From the NCBI GenBank assembly GCA_045430305.1, contig JAILXW010000001.1, positions 1,116,001 to 1,180,000 on the forward strand: a DNA stretch of 64,000 nt. The letters are read 5' to 3'. This DNA comes from Agarilytica sp045430305. GTDB taxonomy: Bacteria > Pseudomonadota > Gammaproteobacteria > Pseudomonadales > Cellvibrionaceae. Below, in pieces: positions 25,792 to 34,845 of the stretch. The position numbers were made by a program, and so were the translations under genes. Within the stretch, counting starts at the first letter, position 1. Each line of letters starts with the position of its first letter. Under the pieces are notes generated by a model, which saw only the letters and a list, made by a program, of their open reading frames with translations, ran no database searches and was not told the DNA's origin.

Positions 25792-26168
25792 GTTTATTTA
25801 ACCTTAAATATTAAATTCTGTACTGTGTTTGATTCTGTATTCGTTTTCGGGTGTTATTCACCCCGATCAGCGGCTATTTTCAACGTTATGCTCGTTTCTT
25901 AAGAGCGCACAGGAGCCACCTCCGAAAGGCGGCGTATTCTAATGGAAAGTGGGTTTGATGTATAGGGGGGATTTACTCCCGCTCACTAGTCAAAAAAAGT
26001 CATAAATATCAGGTAGTTACGCCCCTGTGATTTCACCCTTTGGGGGAATCCTTAAAAAACCGCCTGTTCGTGGCGGAATATGCGAAACTACGAGAAAGTA
26101 TCTATATGTTATTTTTGAAATATCCCCAAAAGCCTCAAACCTCTATACCAAAGCTAGGGAAGAAGTAA
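25792..26168. other. rpsP leader and ffh-rpsP intergenic region
   Basis: About 377 nt without a gene. It holds the ffh terminator at 26053-26077 and must contain the promoter of the ribosomal operon on the minus strand. A small GGAG/CTCC dyad lies near 25910. I could not identify a convincing promoter pair. Confidence 0.6.
26053..26077 (-). terminator. Intrinsic terminator of ffh
   Basis: On the minus strand CCGCC and GGCGG close a 7-nt loop followed by six T residues, about 90 nt past the ffh stop and before the rpsP operon. Confidence 0.75.
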
Positions 26169-27587
26169 TTACTGCCCAAACCCTGGCGGTAATCCACCAC
26201 CTGGGGGCATTCCGCCACCTGGAGGCATACCACCTGGGCCGCCACCGCCCATCATACCGCCCATGCCACGCATCATCTTGGCCATGCCACCGCCTTTCAT
26301 TTTTTTCATCATTTTAGCCATTTGCTTGTGCTGCTTAATGAGACGGTTGAGGTCTTGAATGCCAGTGCCAGAGCCCACGGTAATACGACGTTTTCGCGAG
26401 CCGTTGAGAATGTCTGGGTTACGACGTTCAGCCGGAGTCATGGAACATATAAGCGCTTCCATTTTATCGAACTGATTGGTCATATTGGCTTGTTCAGCCA
26501 TTTGCGCCATGTTGCCCATACCGGGGAGCTTTTCCAGCATCGAGGTCATACCGCCCATGTTTTTCATTTGCTGTAACTGATCTCGTAAATCTTCCAGGTC
26601 GAATTTTTTACCTTTCTGAACCTTCTGTACCAGCTTTTCAGCTTTCGCCTTGTCGATCTTCTGCTCTGCTTCCTCGATTAGGCTCATGATGTCGCCCATA
26701 CCGAGAATACGCGAGGCTATACGTTCTGGATGGAAAGGTTCTAGCGCGTCGGTCTTTTCACCCGACCCCATGAATTTGATAGGCTTGCCAGTAACGTGAC
26801 GTACAGAAAGTGCGGCTCCACCACGGGCATCGCCATCGGTCTTGGTAAGAATCACACCCGTCAGCGGTAATGCTTCATTGAAGGCTTTGGCAGTGTTCAC
26901 TGCATCCTGCCCGATCATGGCATCGATCACGAAGAGGGTTTCAACTGGGTTTACGGCTTTGTGCAGGCCTTTAATTTCGTCCATCAATTCGTCGTCGATG
27001 TGCAATCGACCGGCGGTATCCACAATCAACACATCGGCATGGGTCTTTTTCGCATGCTTGATGGCGCTGTTGACGATGTCGATGGGTTTTTCTTCCGCGG
27101 TGGAAGGAATAAAGTCAGCTTCCACTTCGCCAGCCAAGGTTTCCAGCTGCTTAATTGCCGCAGGCCGATATACATCGGCAGACACAACGGCAACCTTTTT
27201 CTTTTCTTTCTCTTTCAAAAAACGCGCTAACTTCGCAACAGAGGTCGTTTTACCAGCACCTTGTAAACCTGCCATCAAGACCACGGCGGGCGGCTGAACG
27301 GCCAAATCTAAACAGGCGTTTGCGTCACCCATAATTTCGACAAGCTGGCTTTCCACAATTTTGAGGAACTGCTGGCCTGGGTTGAGCGCACGCGCGACTT
27401 CAACCCCGAGGGCGCGTTTGCGTACGGTGTTCACAAACTCTTTTACCACCGGCAAGGCAACGTCAGCCTCGAGTAAGGCTTTACGTACTTCGCGCAGCGT
27501 ATCTTGTATGTTGTCGTGATTAAGACGCGATTTGCCGCTGATTTTTTTCAGCGATTTGGAGAGTCGTTCAGATAAGTTTTCAAACAT
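26169..27587 (-). CDS. ffh: Signal recognition particle GTPase Ffh (SRP54)
   Basis: A 472-residue Ffh with an N domain (1-90), a G domain with GLQGAGKTTS (about 104), DTAGR (about 188) and TKTDGDARGG (about 245), and a methionine-rich M domain (about 325-435) that binds 4.5S RNA and signal peptides. The C terminus is a low-complexity Gly/Met/Pro tail of about 45 residues after the M domain. The gene is divergent from ypjD, as in E. coli. Confidence 0.97.
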   Translation of the reverse strand: MFENLSERLSKSLKKISGKSRLNHDNIQDTLREVRKALLEADVALPVVKEFVNTVRKRALGVEVARALNPGQQFLKIVESQLVEIMGDANACLDLAVQPPAVVLMAGLQGAGKTTSVAKLARFLKEKEKKKVAVVSADVYRPAAIKQLETLAGEVEADFIPSTAEEKPIDIVNSAIKHAKKTHADVLIVDTAGRLHIDDELMDEIKGLHKAVNPVETLFVIDAMIGQDAVNTAKAFNEALPLTGVILTKTDGDARGGAALSVRHVTGKPIKFMGSGEKTDALEPFHPERIASRILGMGDIMSLIEEAEQKIDKAKAEKLVQKVQKGKKFDLEDLRDQLQQMKNMGGMTSMLEKLPGMGNMAQMAEQANMTNQFDKMEALICSMTPAERRNPDILNGSRKRRITVGSGTGIQDLNRLIKQHKQMAKMMKKMKGGGMAKMMRGMGGMMGGGGPGGMPPGGGMPPGGGLPPGFGQ

Positions 27588-27765
27588 ACTGTTTTCGTTT
27601 ACTTCGCTATTGATAGAAAAGACTATAAGACAAGGGCGGGAAGTATAAAGATTCTGCCGTGGAAAAACGAGCGCTTGCCAAGTGTGCGGTGAGCGCCTAA
27701 CCTAGCAAAATCGCTTTTCTTGCTAGAATTATGTTTGAATTTCATACGGTGACCTCACCCACACT

Positions 27766-28560
27766 ATGACAAGTTATCTGACCATTGCTGTTTACGCATG
27801 TGCCTGGGTCTACATTTTGGATGCCTTGGTACGCAAAAAACGCGAGCTCAGCTCACACCTTTTACTGGGCATTATCGCCTTCGGTTTGCTAGCCCATGCA
27901 GCTACGGTGTATTTCTCACTAGTAAAGCCGGTCGGCCTTGAACTGGGCTTTTTTAAAGTGGCCTCGCTGCTTTTCTTTGTTATCAATTTACTGGTTTTAA
28001 TCAGCAGCATACGCAAACCGCTACATAGCTTATTTGTGTTTTTGATGCCGCTTTCGATTTTGGGACTTATCGTCAGTGATATTTTTGACGGCCCGATAAC
28101 CACCGGCCAGTCGCTCGATACCGGCATGGTCATGCATATTTTGCTTTCTATTTTAGCCTACAGCTTACTCACAATCGCCAGCATTCAAGCACTGATGCTG
28201 GCCTATCAGAATCGTCAGCTTAAACAGAAACATTTTCATGGCGTGATGGGGGTTTTGCCGCCGCTGCAAACCATGGAAACACTTTTGTTCGATTTGGTAT
28301 GGGCGGGCTTTTTGTTTCTGTCGCTCAGTATCGTGACGGGCGTGATTTATATTGAGGACATCCTCGCGCAACAGCTTTCTCATAAAACGGTATTTTCAAT
28401 CGCATCTTGGGTCATTTATGCCATATTACTGGCTGGGCATCAGGTGTATGGATGGCGCGGCGCATCTGCAGTGCGTTACGTGCTTGGTGGTTTTGCCGCC
28501 TTGATGCTGGCTTATTTTGGCAGCAAACTCGTCATTGAAGTTATTATTGGCGCCGCATAG
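27766..28560 (+). CDS. ypjD: CcsA/CcmC-related inner membrane protein YpjD
   Basis: A 264-residue integral membrane protein with about eight hydrophobic helices, related to the cytochrome c assembly (CcsA/CcmC) family. The motifs are weak, but the GHQVYGWRGA segment near residue 225 and the AALMLAYFGSKLVIE end are typical of YpjD. The role in haem or cytochrome handling is not established to my knowledge. Position between ffh and corB/yfjD matches the E. coli order and supports the name. Confidence 0.88.
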   Translation: MTSYLTIAVYACAWVYILDALVRKKRELSSHLLLGIIAFGLLAHAATVYFSLVKPVGLELGFFKVASLLFFVINLLVLISSIRKPLHSLFVFLMPLSILGLIVSDIFDGPITTGQSLDTGMVMHILLSILAYSLLTIASIQALMLAYQNRQLKQKHFHGVMGVLPPLQTMETLLFDLVWAGFLFLSLSIVTGVIYIEDILAQQLSHKTVFSIASWVIYAILLAGHQVYGWRGASAVRYVLGGFAALMLAYFGSKLVIEVIIGAA

Positions 28561-28640
28561 CGACAAATAGATTCAAAGCGATGTATTTTCTTGAACATAA
28601 TGGGATTCTCGTTCTACTATGTGCCCATGATCCTTAATGA

Positions 28641-29930
28641 GTGACCCCTTCGTTGGACGGCCTTTCTACCCCCCTGCTTTTCGGCATTTTTACTTTTCTT
28701 CTTTGTCTTTCTGGCTTTTTTTCCAGCTCTGAAACAGGAATGCTGTCGCTTAATCGTTATCGTTTGAAGCACCTTGTGAAAAAGCGCAATCGCGGTGCAG
28801 TACGTGCTTCACGCTTGCTAGAGCGCCCCGACCGTTTGATCGGCGTCATTCTGATCGGAAATAATTTTGTAAATATTCTGGCGACTGTTGTGGCAGGTGT
28901 TCTTACCACGCGCCTCATTGGTGAGTGGGCCACCGTTTGGGTCTTGCCCATCATCTTAACCATAGTGGTATTGATTTTTGCAGAAGTCACACCAAAATCT
29001 GTGGCTGCGGCATACCCTGAACGCGTCGCATTTCCTGCGTCTATCGCGCTCACCCCCCTGCTCTGGATTTTGTTGCCGCTTGTATGGTTTATCAATGGCA
29101 TTTCGAACGGCATAGCGCGTCTTTTTGGCCTAGATACAAGTTCTGCAAGCCTGGGAGAACACCTTCACCCCGAAGAGTTACGTACCGTGGTGGACGAAGC
29201 AGGTGACCTGATTCCCGATCAGCATCAGGGCATGCTGCTAAATGTGTTGGATTTAGAAAAAGCTACCGTTGAAGATATTTTAGTGCCTCGTAATGAGGTC
29301 ATAGGCATCGATTTAGAGGACGATATCGGCACCATTATCGACAATATTCAAAACTCTGAATACACCTTAATGCCCGTATACGAAGGTGATATCAATAATA
29401 TTACCGGCGTGCTTCATCAACGCAACATCGCTAAATTTTTAAAGAGCGAAGGCTCAACGACGGCAATTACCCACGCCTCGATCAAAGGCCTCTGCTCTAA
29501 ACCTTACTTCGTTCCCGAATCTACCCCTCTTTCCACGCAGTTACTTAACTTTCAAAAAGAAAAGAAACGCATGGGGGTTGTGGTGGACGAGTACGGCGAC
29601 GTTATGGGGCTCGCAACGCTTGTTGACCTCTTGGAGCAAATCGTCGGTGAGTTCGCCACAGACCAGGCGGAAGAAGAGCGTGAAGAGATTATAGAGTGCG
29701 GCGACAATTGGTATCTCATCGATGCTTCGGCTTCTATTCGTGATATCAATCGTAATCTAGGCTGGGAGTTACCGACGGGTGGCCCCAAGACGCTCAACGG
29801 TATTATCGTGGAACACCTCGAAAGCATTCCCGACGGGTTGGTGAGCTTTGAAATCGGGGGTTATCGCATTGAAATCAGCGATATAGGTGAAACCCGTATC
29901 GAAAAAGCCAAAGTTTTGGAAATTGACTAA
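28641..29930 (+). CDS. corB: CNNM/CorB-type transporter-associated membrane protein with CBS pair
   Basis: A 429-residue protein with an N-terminal DUF21/CNNM membrane domain (about 10-190, with FSSSETGMLSLN near 28), a paired CBS region (about 205-335, starting near VPRNEV), and a C-terminal CorC_HlyC domain (about 345-429). Family members are linked to magnesium or cobalt efflux. The start is a GTG at 28641; an overlapping ATG at 28638 is out of frame. It follows ypjD by 80 nt and is probably in the same operon, as in E. coli, where the gene is also called yfjD. Confidence 0.9.
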   Translation: MTPSLDGLSTPLLFGIFTFLLCLSGFFSSSETGMLSLNRYRLKHLVKKRNRGAVRASRLLERPDRLIGVILIGNNFVNILATVVAGVLTTRLIGEWATVWVLPIILTIVVLIFAEVTPKSVAAAYPERVAFPASIALTPLLWILLPLVWFINGISNGIARLFGLDTSSASLGEHLHPEELRTVVDEAGDLIPDQHQGMLLNVLDLEKATVEDILVPRNEVIGIDLEDDIGTIIDNIQNSEYTLMPVYEGDINNITGVLHQRNIAKFLKSEGSTTAITHASIKGLCSKPYFVPESTPLSTQLLNFQKEKKRMGVVVDEYGDVMGLATLVDLLEQIVGEFATDQAEEEREEIIECGDNWYLIDASASIRDINRNLGWELPTGGPKTLNGIIVEHLESIPDGLVSFEIGGYRIEISDIGETRIEKAKVLEID

Positions 29931-29948
29931 CGTTACATCAACCGCCCT

Positions 29949-30512
29949 TTAGCGAGTAGAATAAGGGACTTCAGGCGCAGCACTTTCCCGCCGAATATCA
30001 CTGCCGTAGCACTTATTGAGAAACTCCACCATCACCCGTGCGGTGAAGCCCCAAATCGTGTAATTCATCCATTGATAGACTGGCGCCCAGTATTCACGCT
30101 GATCGAGCCGAAATATATCTGTACGCGCTCTCGCATCGGCTAAGAAAAAGTCTACCGGCACCCAAAAAAGGGATTCCAACTCACCATCGTTTGCTACCAA
30201 GCCCAATGGTGAGTCAACCCGGCCGACATACGGCGTTACGGATATGCCATTCCGGGTGTAAGTAACGGATAACTGGTCGACAATTTCGACACGAGAACGC
30301 GCTAACCCCACCTCTTCTTCGCTCTCACGAAGGGCCGTTTCTTGTAAAGATACATCTTGCTCTTCCCATTTACCCCCCGGAAAAGCCACTTCACCACTGT
30401 GGATTTTCAGGTGCTGGGCACGCTGAGTAAGAAGGACGGACTCTTTTCCCTGCTCGTCTTTGGCGATAGCGATCAAAACGGCAGCATTTTCTACTTTTTG
30501 CTTGGCTTGCAC
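29949..30512 (-). CDS. Nudix hydrolase, CoA pyrophosphatase type
   Basis: A 187-residue Nudix hydrolase. The Nudix box is intact at about residues 46-69 (GGKWEEQD...ALRESEEEVGL), and the preceding HSGEVAFPGG motif is characteristic of the NudL/CoA-diphosphatase subfamily. The expected reaction splits coenzyme A into 3',5'-ADP and phosphopantetheine. It converges with corB, with 18 nt between stops. Subfamily assignment is by motif only. Confidence 0.85.
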   Translation of the reverse strand: MQAKQKVENAAVLIAIAKDEQGKESVLLTQRAQHLKIHSGEVAFPGGKWEEQDVSLQETALRESEEEVGLARSRVEIVDQLSVTYTRNGISVTPYVGRVDSPLGLVANDGELESLFWVPVDFFLADARARTDIFRLDQREYWAPVYQWMNYTIWGFTARVMVEFLNKCYGSDIRRESAAPEVPYSTR

Positions 30513-30808
30513 GTTTACTAACTCTCTTTTGTGGTCGATTCCTGAATTATGGGCATATTAGCCGCCCTACATAGACCCTACTCTAAGGTATACGTTCTCG
30601 AAGGCTGCAAATCAATTAAGCCATCGGCCTTATAAGAATTAAGTATAGCCCCTCCCCTTAACATAGCCCCGCCCTGCCTGATAGTATGTTTTTTAACCGC
30701 ATATTGTTTTTGACGCCAAAAAAAGTCTGCTTTGTCACCAGGAAAAGCTTTTAGCTTAAGCACCACTGAGCATGAGGGCGGTTATTAGGAACGTTGAGAG
30801 GTATTGAG

Positions 30809-31123
30809 ATGCACAACGACTGGCCGAGCTTTGAAGAGCTGCGACGAATGGCAGAGCAGTGCCCCGAAAAACTGGAAGCATTTCGCAATCGACAAGTTGA
30901 GGCGCTCATTGCCGCTGAGCCTATTGAATTACGTCGCCGTTTACGCGGCCTACAGTTTCAAATTAACTGTCAGCGTGAACTTCACGAGTCACCTATGGCT
31001 TCCTGTATTGCCATTTCTAATATGATGCATCAGTCGCTGCAACACTTACAGCAAACTTTAAATGGGCCACACCAGACAGAGGAAAAGACTGTATTGAACG
31101 ACAACGTCTTCCCTCTTTTCTAA
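30809..31123 (+). CDS. DUF3135-family small protein
   Basis: A 104-residue cytoplasmic protein, mostly helical and rich in Arg, Glu and Gln, beginning MHNDWPSFEEL. It matches the DUF3135 family as I remember it; no function is known. The ATG at 30809 is preceded by AGAGG 8 nt upstream; an in-frame start 15 nt earlier lies within that site. There are three Cys residues in the C-terminal half. It is convergent with the Nif3-like gene. Confidence 0.75.
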   Translation: MHNDWPSFEELRRMAEQCPEKLEAFRNRQVEALIAAEPIELRRRLRGLQFQINCQRELHESPMASCIAISNMMHQSLQHLQQTLNGPHQTEEKTVLNDNVFPLF

Positions 31124-31169
31124 TGTTTATATTGCTGAACGCTCCGTTCATTGTGCCGCAATCAACGGC

Positions 31170-31484
31170 CTATATGTCGAACAGCTCGACCACATCATAG
31201 GCAGGCTCTTCATAGGGGTGTGCCGCCTTCATTGCTGCTACCACCTTCGCGGCTAGATCTCGCTCAAGCACCATTTCTACGCGATACTCCTCTATGACTT
31301 CCAGTTGGTCTTGTTCGCCTATAAAAGGCCGGCTACCTTGCAAAGGTTTAAACTGCCCCAGCCCTTTGCACTGCCAAGCACAACGATCGTAATCACCAAT
31401 GCGCCCTGCACCAGCCTCAAACATGGCGCTTTTGACTTGCTCCAATTGTTCACTGGGAACGTAAAAGCCAATTTTTAGCATCAT
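31170..31484 (-). CDS. Nif3/YqfO-insert-like small protein
   Basis: A 104-residue protein resembling the CutA-like insert domain of YqfO/NIF3 proteins: it begins KIGFYVP and ends HPYEEPAYDVVEL, the hallmark C-terminal motif. It lacks the Nif3 metal-binding domains, so it is a stand-alone version. Two adjacent ATGs could start it; AGAGG is 3 nt from the first and 6 nt from the second. Function unknown. Confidence 0.8.
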   Translation of the reverse strand: MMLKIGFYVPSEQLEQVKSAMFEAGAGRIGDYDRCAWQCKGLGQFKPLQGSRPFIGEQDQLEVIEEYRVEMVLERDLAAKVVAAMKAAHPYEEPAYDVVELFDI

Positions 31485-31705
31485 AGACCTCTGTTATACG
31501 CAGCTTGAACTTGCCCTTAACTTTACTAACATGCGTCAAATAATTGAAGTAACATACTAAACAATCGGTCTTAATTTATTTCAGAACTCAAACCGGCTCC
31601 AAAAGTGATAAACACCATCACTTTAAAACGATTAGTATTTCGTAGCGCTTTTAAACGTTAAATTCGGCTCCGTTATTCATCTCAATTACTTGGTACAAAA
31701 GCAGT

Positions 31706-32542
31706 ATGCGCCTATTTGTCGACAACCTTACAAATATAGATTTTAGTTACCTACACCCCGAGCGGGGCTTGCTGGGTGAAACTTGGCGCGTCAACATCGA
31801 GCTACACGGCGAATTAGATGAACAAAGCATGGTGCTTGATTTTGGCAAAGTAAAAAAACAAATCAAACAGTGGCTTGACCAATATATTGACCACTGCCTT
31901 GTTGTGCCTGAGCAATCGCCCCACCTCTCCAAAGAAGATCACAATGGCCGTCGAGCCGTTCGCTGGCACTATAAAGAAAACTATATTGACTGCTCTGCAC
32001 CGGCCGAAGCGATCACGCTGGTCAATTGCGAAGAAATCGAACGCGCTACACTTGCCCGCTGGTGCGAAGATAAAATGGCGGAGATTTTTCCTGCGAGCGT
32101 AAAGAAAGTCGTGGTCGAGTTTTTAACAGAAGAAATCGACGGGCCGCTTTACCACTACAGTCACGGCTTGAAAAAACACGACGGCAATTGCCAACGTATT
32201 GCCCATGGGCACCGCTCTAGTATTCAAATATGGCGCGACGGCGAACTGAGTTTCCCAGACATGCAAGCCTGGGCAATAAAATTTGAAGACATCTATATCG
32301 GCAGCCAAGAAGATTGTATAGAAGCGACTAAAAAAGATTATTACGCTTTTCAATACACCTCTGAACAGGGTGCATTTTTTCTTGAGCTACCTACAAGTAA
32401 CACCTATCTCATCGGTGTTGATACAACCGTTGAATGTATCGCGCAACATATTGCCGACGAATTAAAACGGCAACACCCAAATAATTCGTTTCTGGTAAAA
32501 GCATTTGAAGGAATAGAAAAAGGCGCCATTGCAGAAAGTTAA
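31706..32542 (+). CDS. Fused, divergent 6-carboxytetrahydropterin synthase-like protein
   Basis: A 278-residue protein containing two T-fold units of the PTPS/QueD type. The first half (about 1-140) keeps the MVLDFGKVK motif (42-50) and an IDH motif (61-63) but lacks the zinc-binding histidines. The second half (about 145-270) has the zinc-site pattern, with His153, HDGNC (158-162) and HGH (167-169), and a TVE motif near 241-243, but no DFG-like motif. QueD makes 6-carboxy-tetrahydropterin in queuosine biosynthesis; the usual enzyme is about 120 residues. The complementary motif loss suggests a fused duplication with shared active sites, but the product is unknown. No other queuosine gene is nearby. 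Confidence 0.78.
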   Translation: MRLFVDNLTNIDFSYLHPERGLLGETWRVNIELHGELDEQSMVLDFGKVKKQIKQWLDQYIDHCLVVPEQSPHLSKEDHNGRRAVRWHYKENYIDCSAPAEAITLVNCEEIERATLARWCEDKMAEIFPASVKKVVVEFLTEEIDGPLYHYSHGLKKHDGNCQRIAHGHRSSIQIWRDGELSFPDMQAWAIKFEDIYIGSQEDCIEATKKDYYAFQYTSEQGAFFLELPTSNTYLIGVDTTVECIAQHIADELKRQHPNNSFLVKAFEGIEKGAIAES

Positions 32543-32568
32543 CTCTAGCTTTCGTTACTCAGACCCCT

Positions 32569-33294
32569 TTAGTTACGAGACAGGGACGCCACCTTTACAA
32601 GCGGCGCTTGGCAAGGCGGGCCATCAGCGTATAAGAATTCAATATCCGTCGTATTCACGCTCACTTGAGAAAAGCTTACTGTTTGCGCTTCTTCACGATG
32701 CATACAAATCGACTTAGACGATTTTTCTGGGATGTGCGACGCATGCAATGAAAAGTGATCGTCTTGCGTACGCGCTTGCGCGGCTTTATTTCCGACTAAG
32801 CTTTTATAAACGTTAATGCGTGAAGCAAAGACCTCATCGTATTTCACCGCAGAGGATATCAGTGGTGATACCTGTTCGCACTCAATTAACTCTCGTCCAT
32901 TCCACCGCAGCATCGATATTTGCGTACTGAGTGCTTTAGGGCAAAAACATAGAAGAGAATAAGGCGGATATTTTTGATGATTAAGGCTGCGAACAAAATC
33001 TTTTGCTTCAGCAAGATTGTTGTAACTTGCGCATTGCCGCACGACCTGACCACGCGAACGCAAATGCCCTTTGGGTAATCGCCCTTGGTAATAATTTAGC
33101 AACGCGAAAGAGATACCATGTTCGTTTACGGCACACCATGAGCCCTGCCCCACCGGATCAATCGGCATGATGCTATTCACACCATTTTCTTGAATAACTG
33201 CTGGAGGTAGGGCTTGCGCGCGAGTTTTGCGTTCATCGCGATTGAAGAATATTTGGTAGCCTGTATCTGATACTAACCAGCTTATGGTACACAT
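32569..33294 (-). CDS. NRDE (TANGO2-like) protein
   Basis: A 241-residue protein of the NRDE/TANGO2 family, recognised by the N-terminal MCTISWL start with Cys2 (a potential N-terminal nucleophile) and the name-giving FNRDE motif at residues 17-21. The GSWCAVNEHGISFALLNY stretch near 65 is also typical. Eukaryotic relatives are linked to membrane trafficking and haem or lipid homeostasis; the bacterial role is unknown. It is the last gene of the run starting with DedA, 33 nt after the DinB gene. Confidence 0.85.
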   Translation of the reverse strand: MCTISWLVSDTGYQIFFNRDERKTRAQALPPAVIQENGVNSIMPIDPVGQGSWCAVNEHGISFALLNYYQGRLPKGHLRSRGQVVRQCASYNNLAEAKDFVRSLNHQKYPPYSLLCFCPKALSTQISMLRWNGRELIECEQVSPLISSAVKYDEVFASRINVYKSLVGNKAAQARTQDDHFSLHASHIPEKSSKSICMHREEAQTVSFSQVSVNTTDIEFLYADGPPCQAPLVKVASLSRN

Positions 33295-33327
33295 ACGCGC
33301 CCCCCTTTCGAAACAAGTCTGAGCTTC

Positions 33328-33879
33328 TTAGATCAGCGCTTCGCTACGCAAGAAAGTTGCTGTTGCAGGAGCCACCCCGACGCGCTTGTCGAGTTTTACA
33401 CCTTGAATTTTTGCGATAATAGAAATTAGCGCGTAGTGATGAACCGCGTGACTGCTGGTAAACACCAATTCGCGTATTTTTGTTGAAGGTAGGCTTGCAG
33501 AATGGGTATCTTCAATGGTGACTTCCGTCACCAGAGTGATAGGTGTTTCAAGTTGGCGACCTGCACTTTTCAAATCTCGCAGGTATTCACTTAGGTTATC
33601 TTTAACTAATTGTAATTCTTCAATCGCAACCGCACGTGACCGCTCAATCACATCACCTCGTCTGCGCTTATCGTAATTTACGGTGTCTGCCATCGCTGGC
33701 CGACACACAGCGAGAAACATGTCGATAATATGGCGAAAATGCTGACCGATGCTGCTCTGGATATAAGGCGAGTCAGTGAAAGTGTATTGTGCATCATTGA
33801 GCGAACGTAAGAGGCTCACCCCCTGATCAATGGCTTCGATATTCCCAATAATAATGGAGCGAATGGCGTCTTCTTTCAT
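33328..33879 (-). CDS. DinB-like protein
   Basis: A 183-residue four-helix protein of the DinB/YfiT superfamily. Three histidine-bearing elements are in place: QHFRH near residue 48, ThrLysIleArgGlu-type helix near 150, and SHAVHHYAL near 160, which usually bind a divalent metal. Some family members are thiol-dependent transferases or hydrolases. It lies 4 nt after the DoxX-like gene, so the two are tightly coupled. Substrate unknown. Confidence 0.8.
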   Translation of the reverse strand: MKEDAIRSIIIGNIEAIDQGVSLLRSLNDAQYTFTDSPYIQSSIGQHFRHIIDMFLAVCRPAMADTVNYDKRRRGDVIERSRAVAIEELQLVKDNLSEYLRDLKSAGRQLETPITLVTEVTIEDTHSASLPSTKIRELVFTSSHAVHHYALISIIAKIQGVKLDKRVGVAPATATFLRSEALI

Positions 33880-33883
33880 TATT

Positions 33884-34339
33884 CTACCTGCGCGGTAATA
33901 CTGCGCGTAATTGACTCGATTCTGTTGTGATATCTTTGACTACAAGCGCCACCGCACAAGCCCAGGTGAAACAGGCCATAACAAACAAAGTGCCACCATC
34001 ATCACCGATCACAGCGCCTACTTCGTCGAAGGCTGGCATCACGATACCCAATGGCGTGAACAGATGGAATACTATCGCACCCGACATAATTTCAAAAGCG
34101 AGAAGTGCTCCCCATGGCCATATTTTGGTGAAGAGCATGATCGCAGCCACTAATTCAATTCCGCCGATCAGGTAGCCTCCGATTGAGGCGAACCAAGGCA
34201 AACCGAAAAAATCTCCTAGTGTGCCAAAAATATGCTGTGTTTCTGGCGCGCCGGCAAACTTAAAAAATAGCGACTGAATGAAAACGAAAGCGATCCAGCC
34301 TGCGGCTATCCAACGCCAATATGTTTTTATCTGGTTCAT
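33884..34339 (-). CDS. DoxX-like inner membrane protein
   Basis: A 151-residue membrane protein with four hydrophobic segments, the arrangement of the DoxX family. The GGYLIGGIELVAAIMLF segment (about 53-70) is typical. DoxX proteins are variously linked to thiol and redox stress; function here is unknown. It lies between the YHS gene (18 nt upstream) and the DinB gene (4 nt downstream). Confidence 0.8.
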   Translation of the reverse strand: MNQIKTYWRWIAAGWIAFVFIQSLFFKFAGAPETQHIFGTLGDFFGLPWFASIGGYLIGGIELVAAIMLFTKIWPWGALLAFEIMSGAIVFHLFTPLGIVMPAFDEVGAVIGDDGGTLFVMACFTWACAVALVVKDITTESSQLRAVLPRR

Positions 34340-34357
34340 GTTTTTCCTTAATCTACA

Positions 34358-34810
34358 CTAATCTTCGTTAAGGCCCGGCCAGTTTTGATCGGCCTTCAAA
34401 ATAAAGCCAGCAACATCTTGCAGCCACTTTTGTTGCACATCTTCGTTGTAATTGAGATATAACTTATCTTCGACTATTTTCCAGTATTTCGGGTCGCCTT
34501 TTGCCAAGGCATTGTTAGCTGCCGCTGCCCAGGCACAATAGCCACCGTATTGTGGTCGATATTTATCTGGCTCGACTTCAAACATTTTTTTATTTTTCTC
34601 AGAAGCGAAATACCAATCTACATCCAAATAGGTGGTAGTGTGTTTTTTCTTACCTTTTACGGCTTTGCCCTCGATAAAGTAGGCCACGGTATCGTAACCG
34701 CTTAGCGCTTTATCGCTAAAAAAATCTGTGTAGACCTTTTCGGCACTAGCAGTTGAACTCAGGAGTAAGAAATAAAAAATTGCACTACAAGCAAACAAGC
34801 ATCGCTTCAT
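34358..34810 (-). CDS. Secreted YHS-domain protein
   Basis: A 150-residue protein with a signal peptide ending TASA at about residue 23. The rest is a YHS-like domain: GYDTVAYF near 40, the TYLDVDWYFAS strand, and YGGYCAWAAA with a single Cys near 103. YHS domains are thought to bind metals, often copper. The ATG at 34810 has AAGGG 8 nt upstream; the GTG three codons earlier is less likely. It probably acts in the periplasm and is likely cotranscribed with the DoxX and DinB genes. Confidence 0.85.
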   Translation of the reverse strand: MKRCLFACSAIFYFLLLSSTASAEKVYTDFFSDKALSGYDTVAYFIEGKAVKGKKKHTTTYLDVDWYFASEKNKKMFEVEPDKYRPQYGGYCAWAAAANNALAKGDPKYWKIVEDKLYLNYNEDVQQKWLQDVAGFILKADQNWPGLNED

Positions 34811-34845
34811 ACAGATCACCCTTAGATTTTGTTTTAACCGTTATT

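Noticed and set aside
30578..30766. A 62-codon minus-strand frame upstream of the Nudix gene.
   Set aside because: No ribosome binding site, no recognisable motif and a position in a divergent promoter region.
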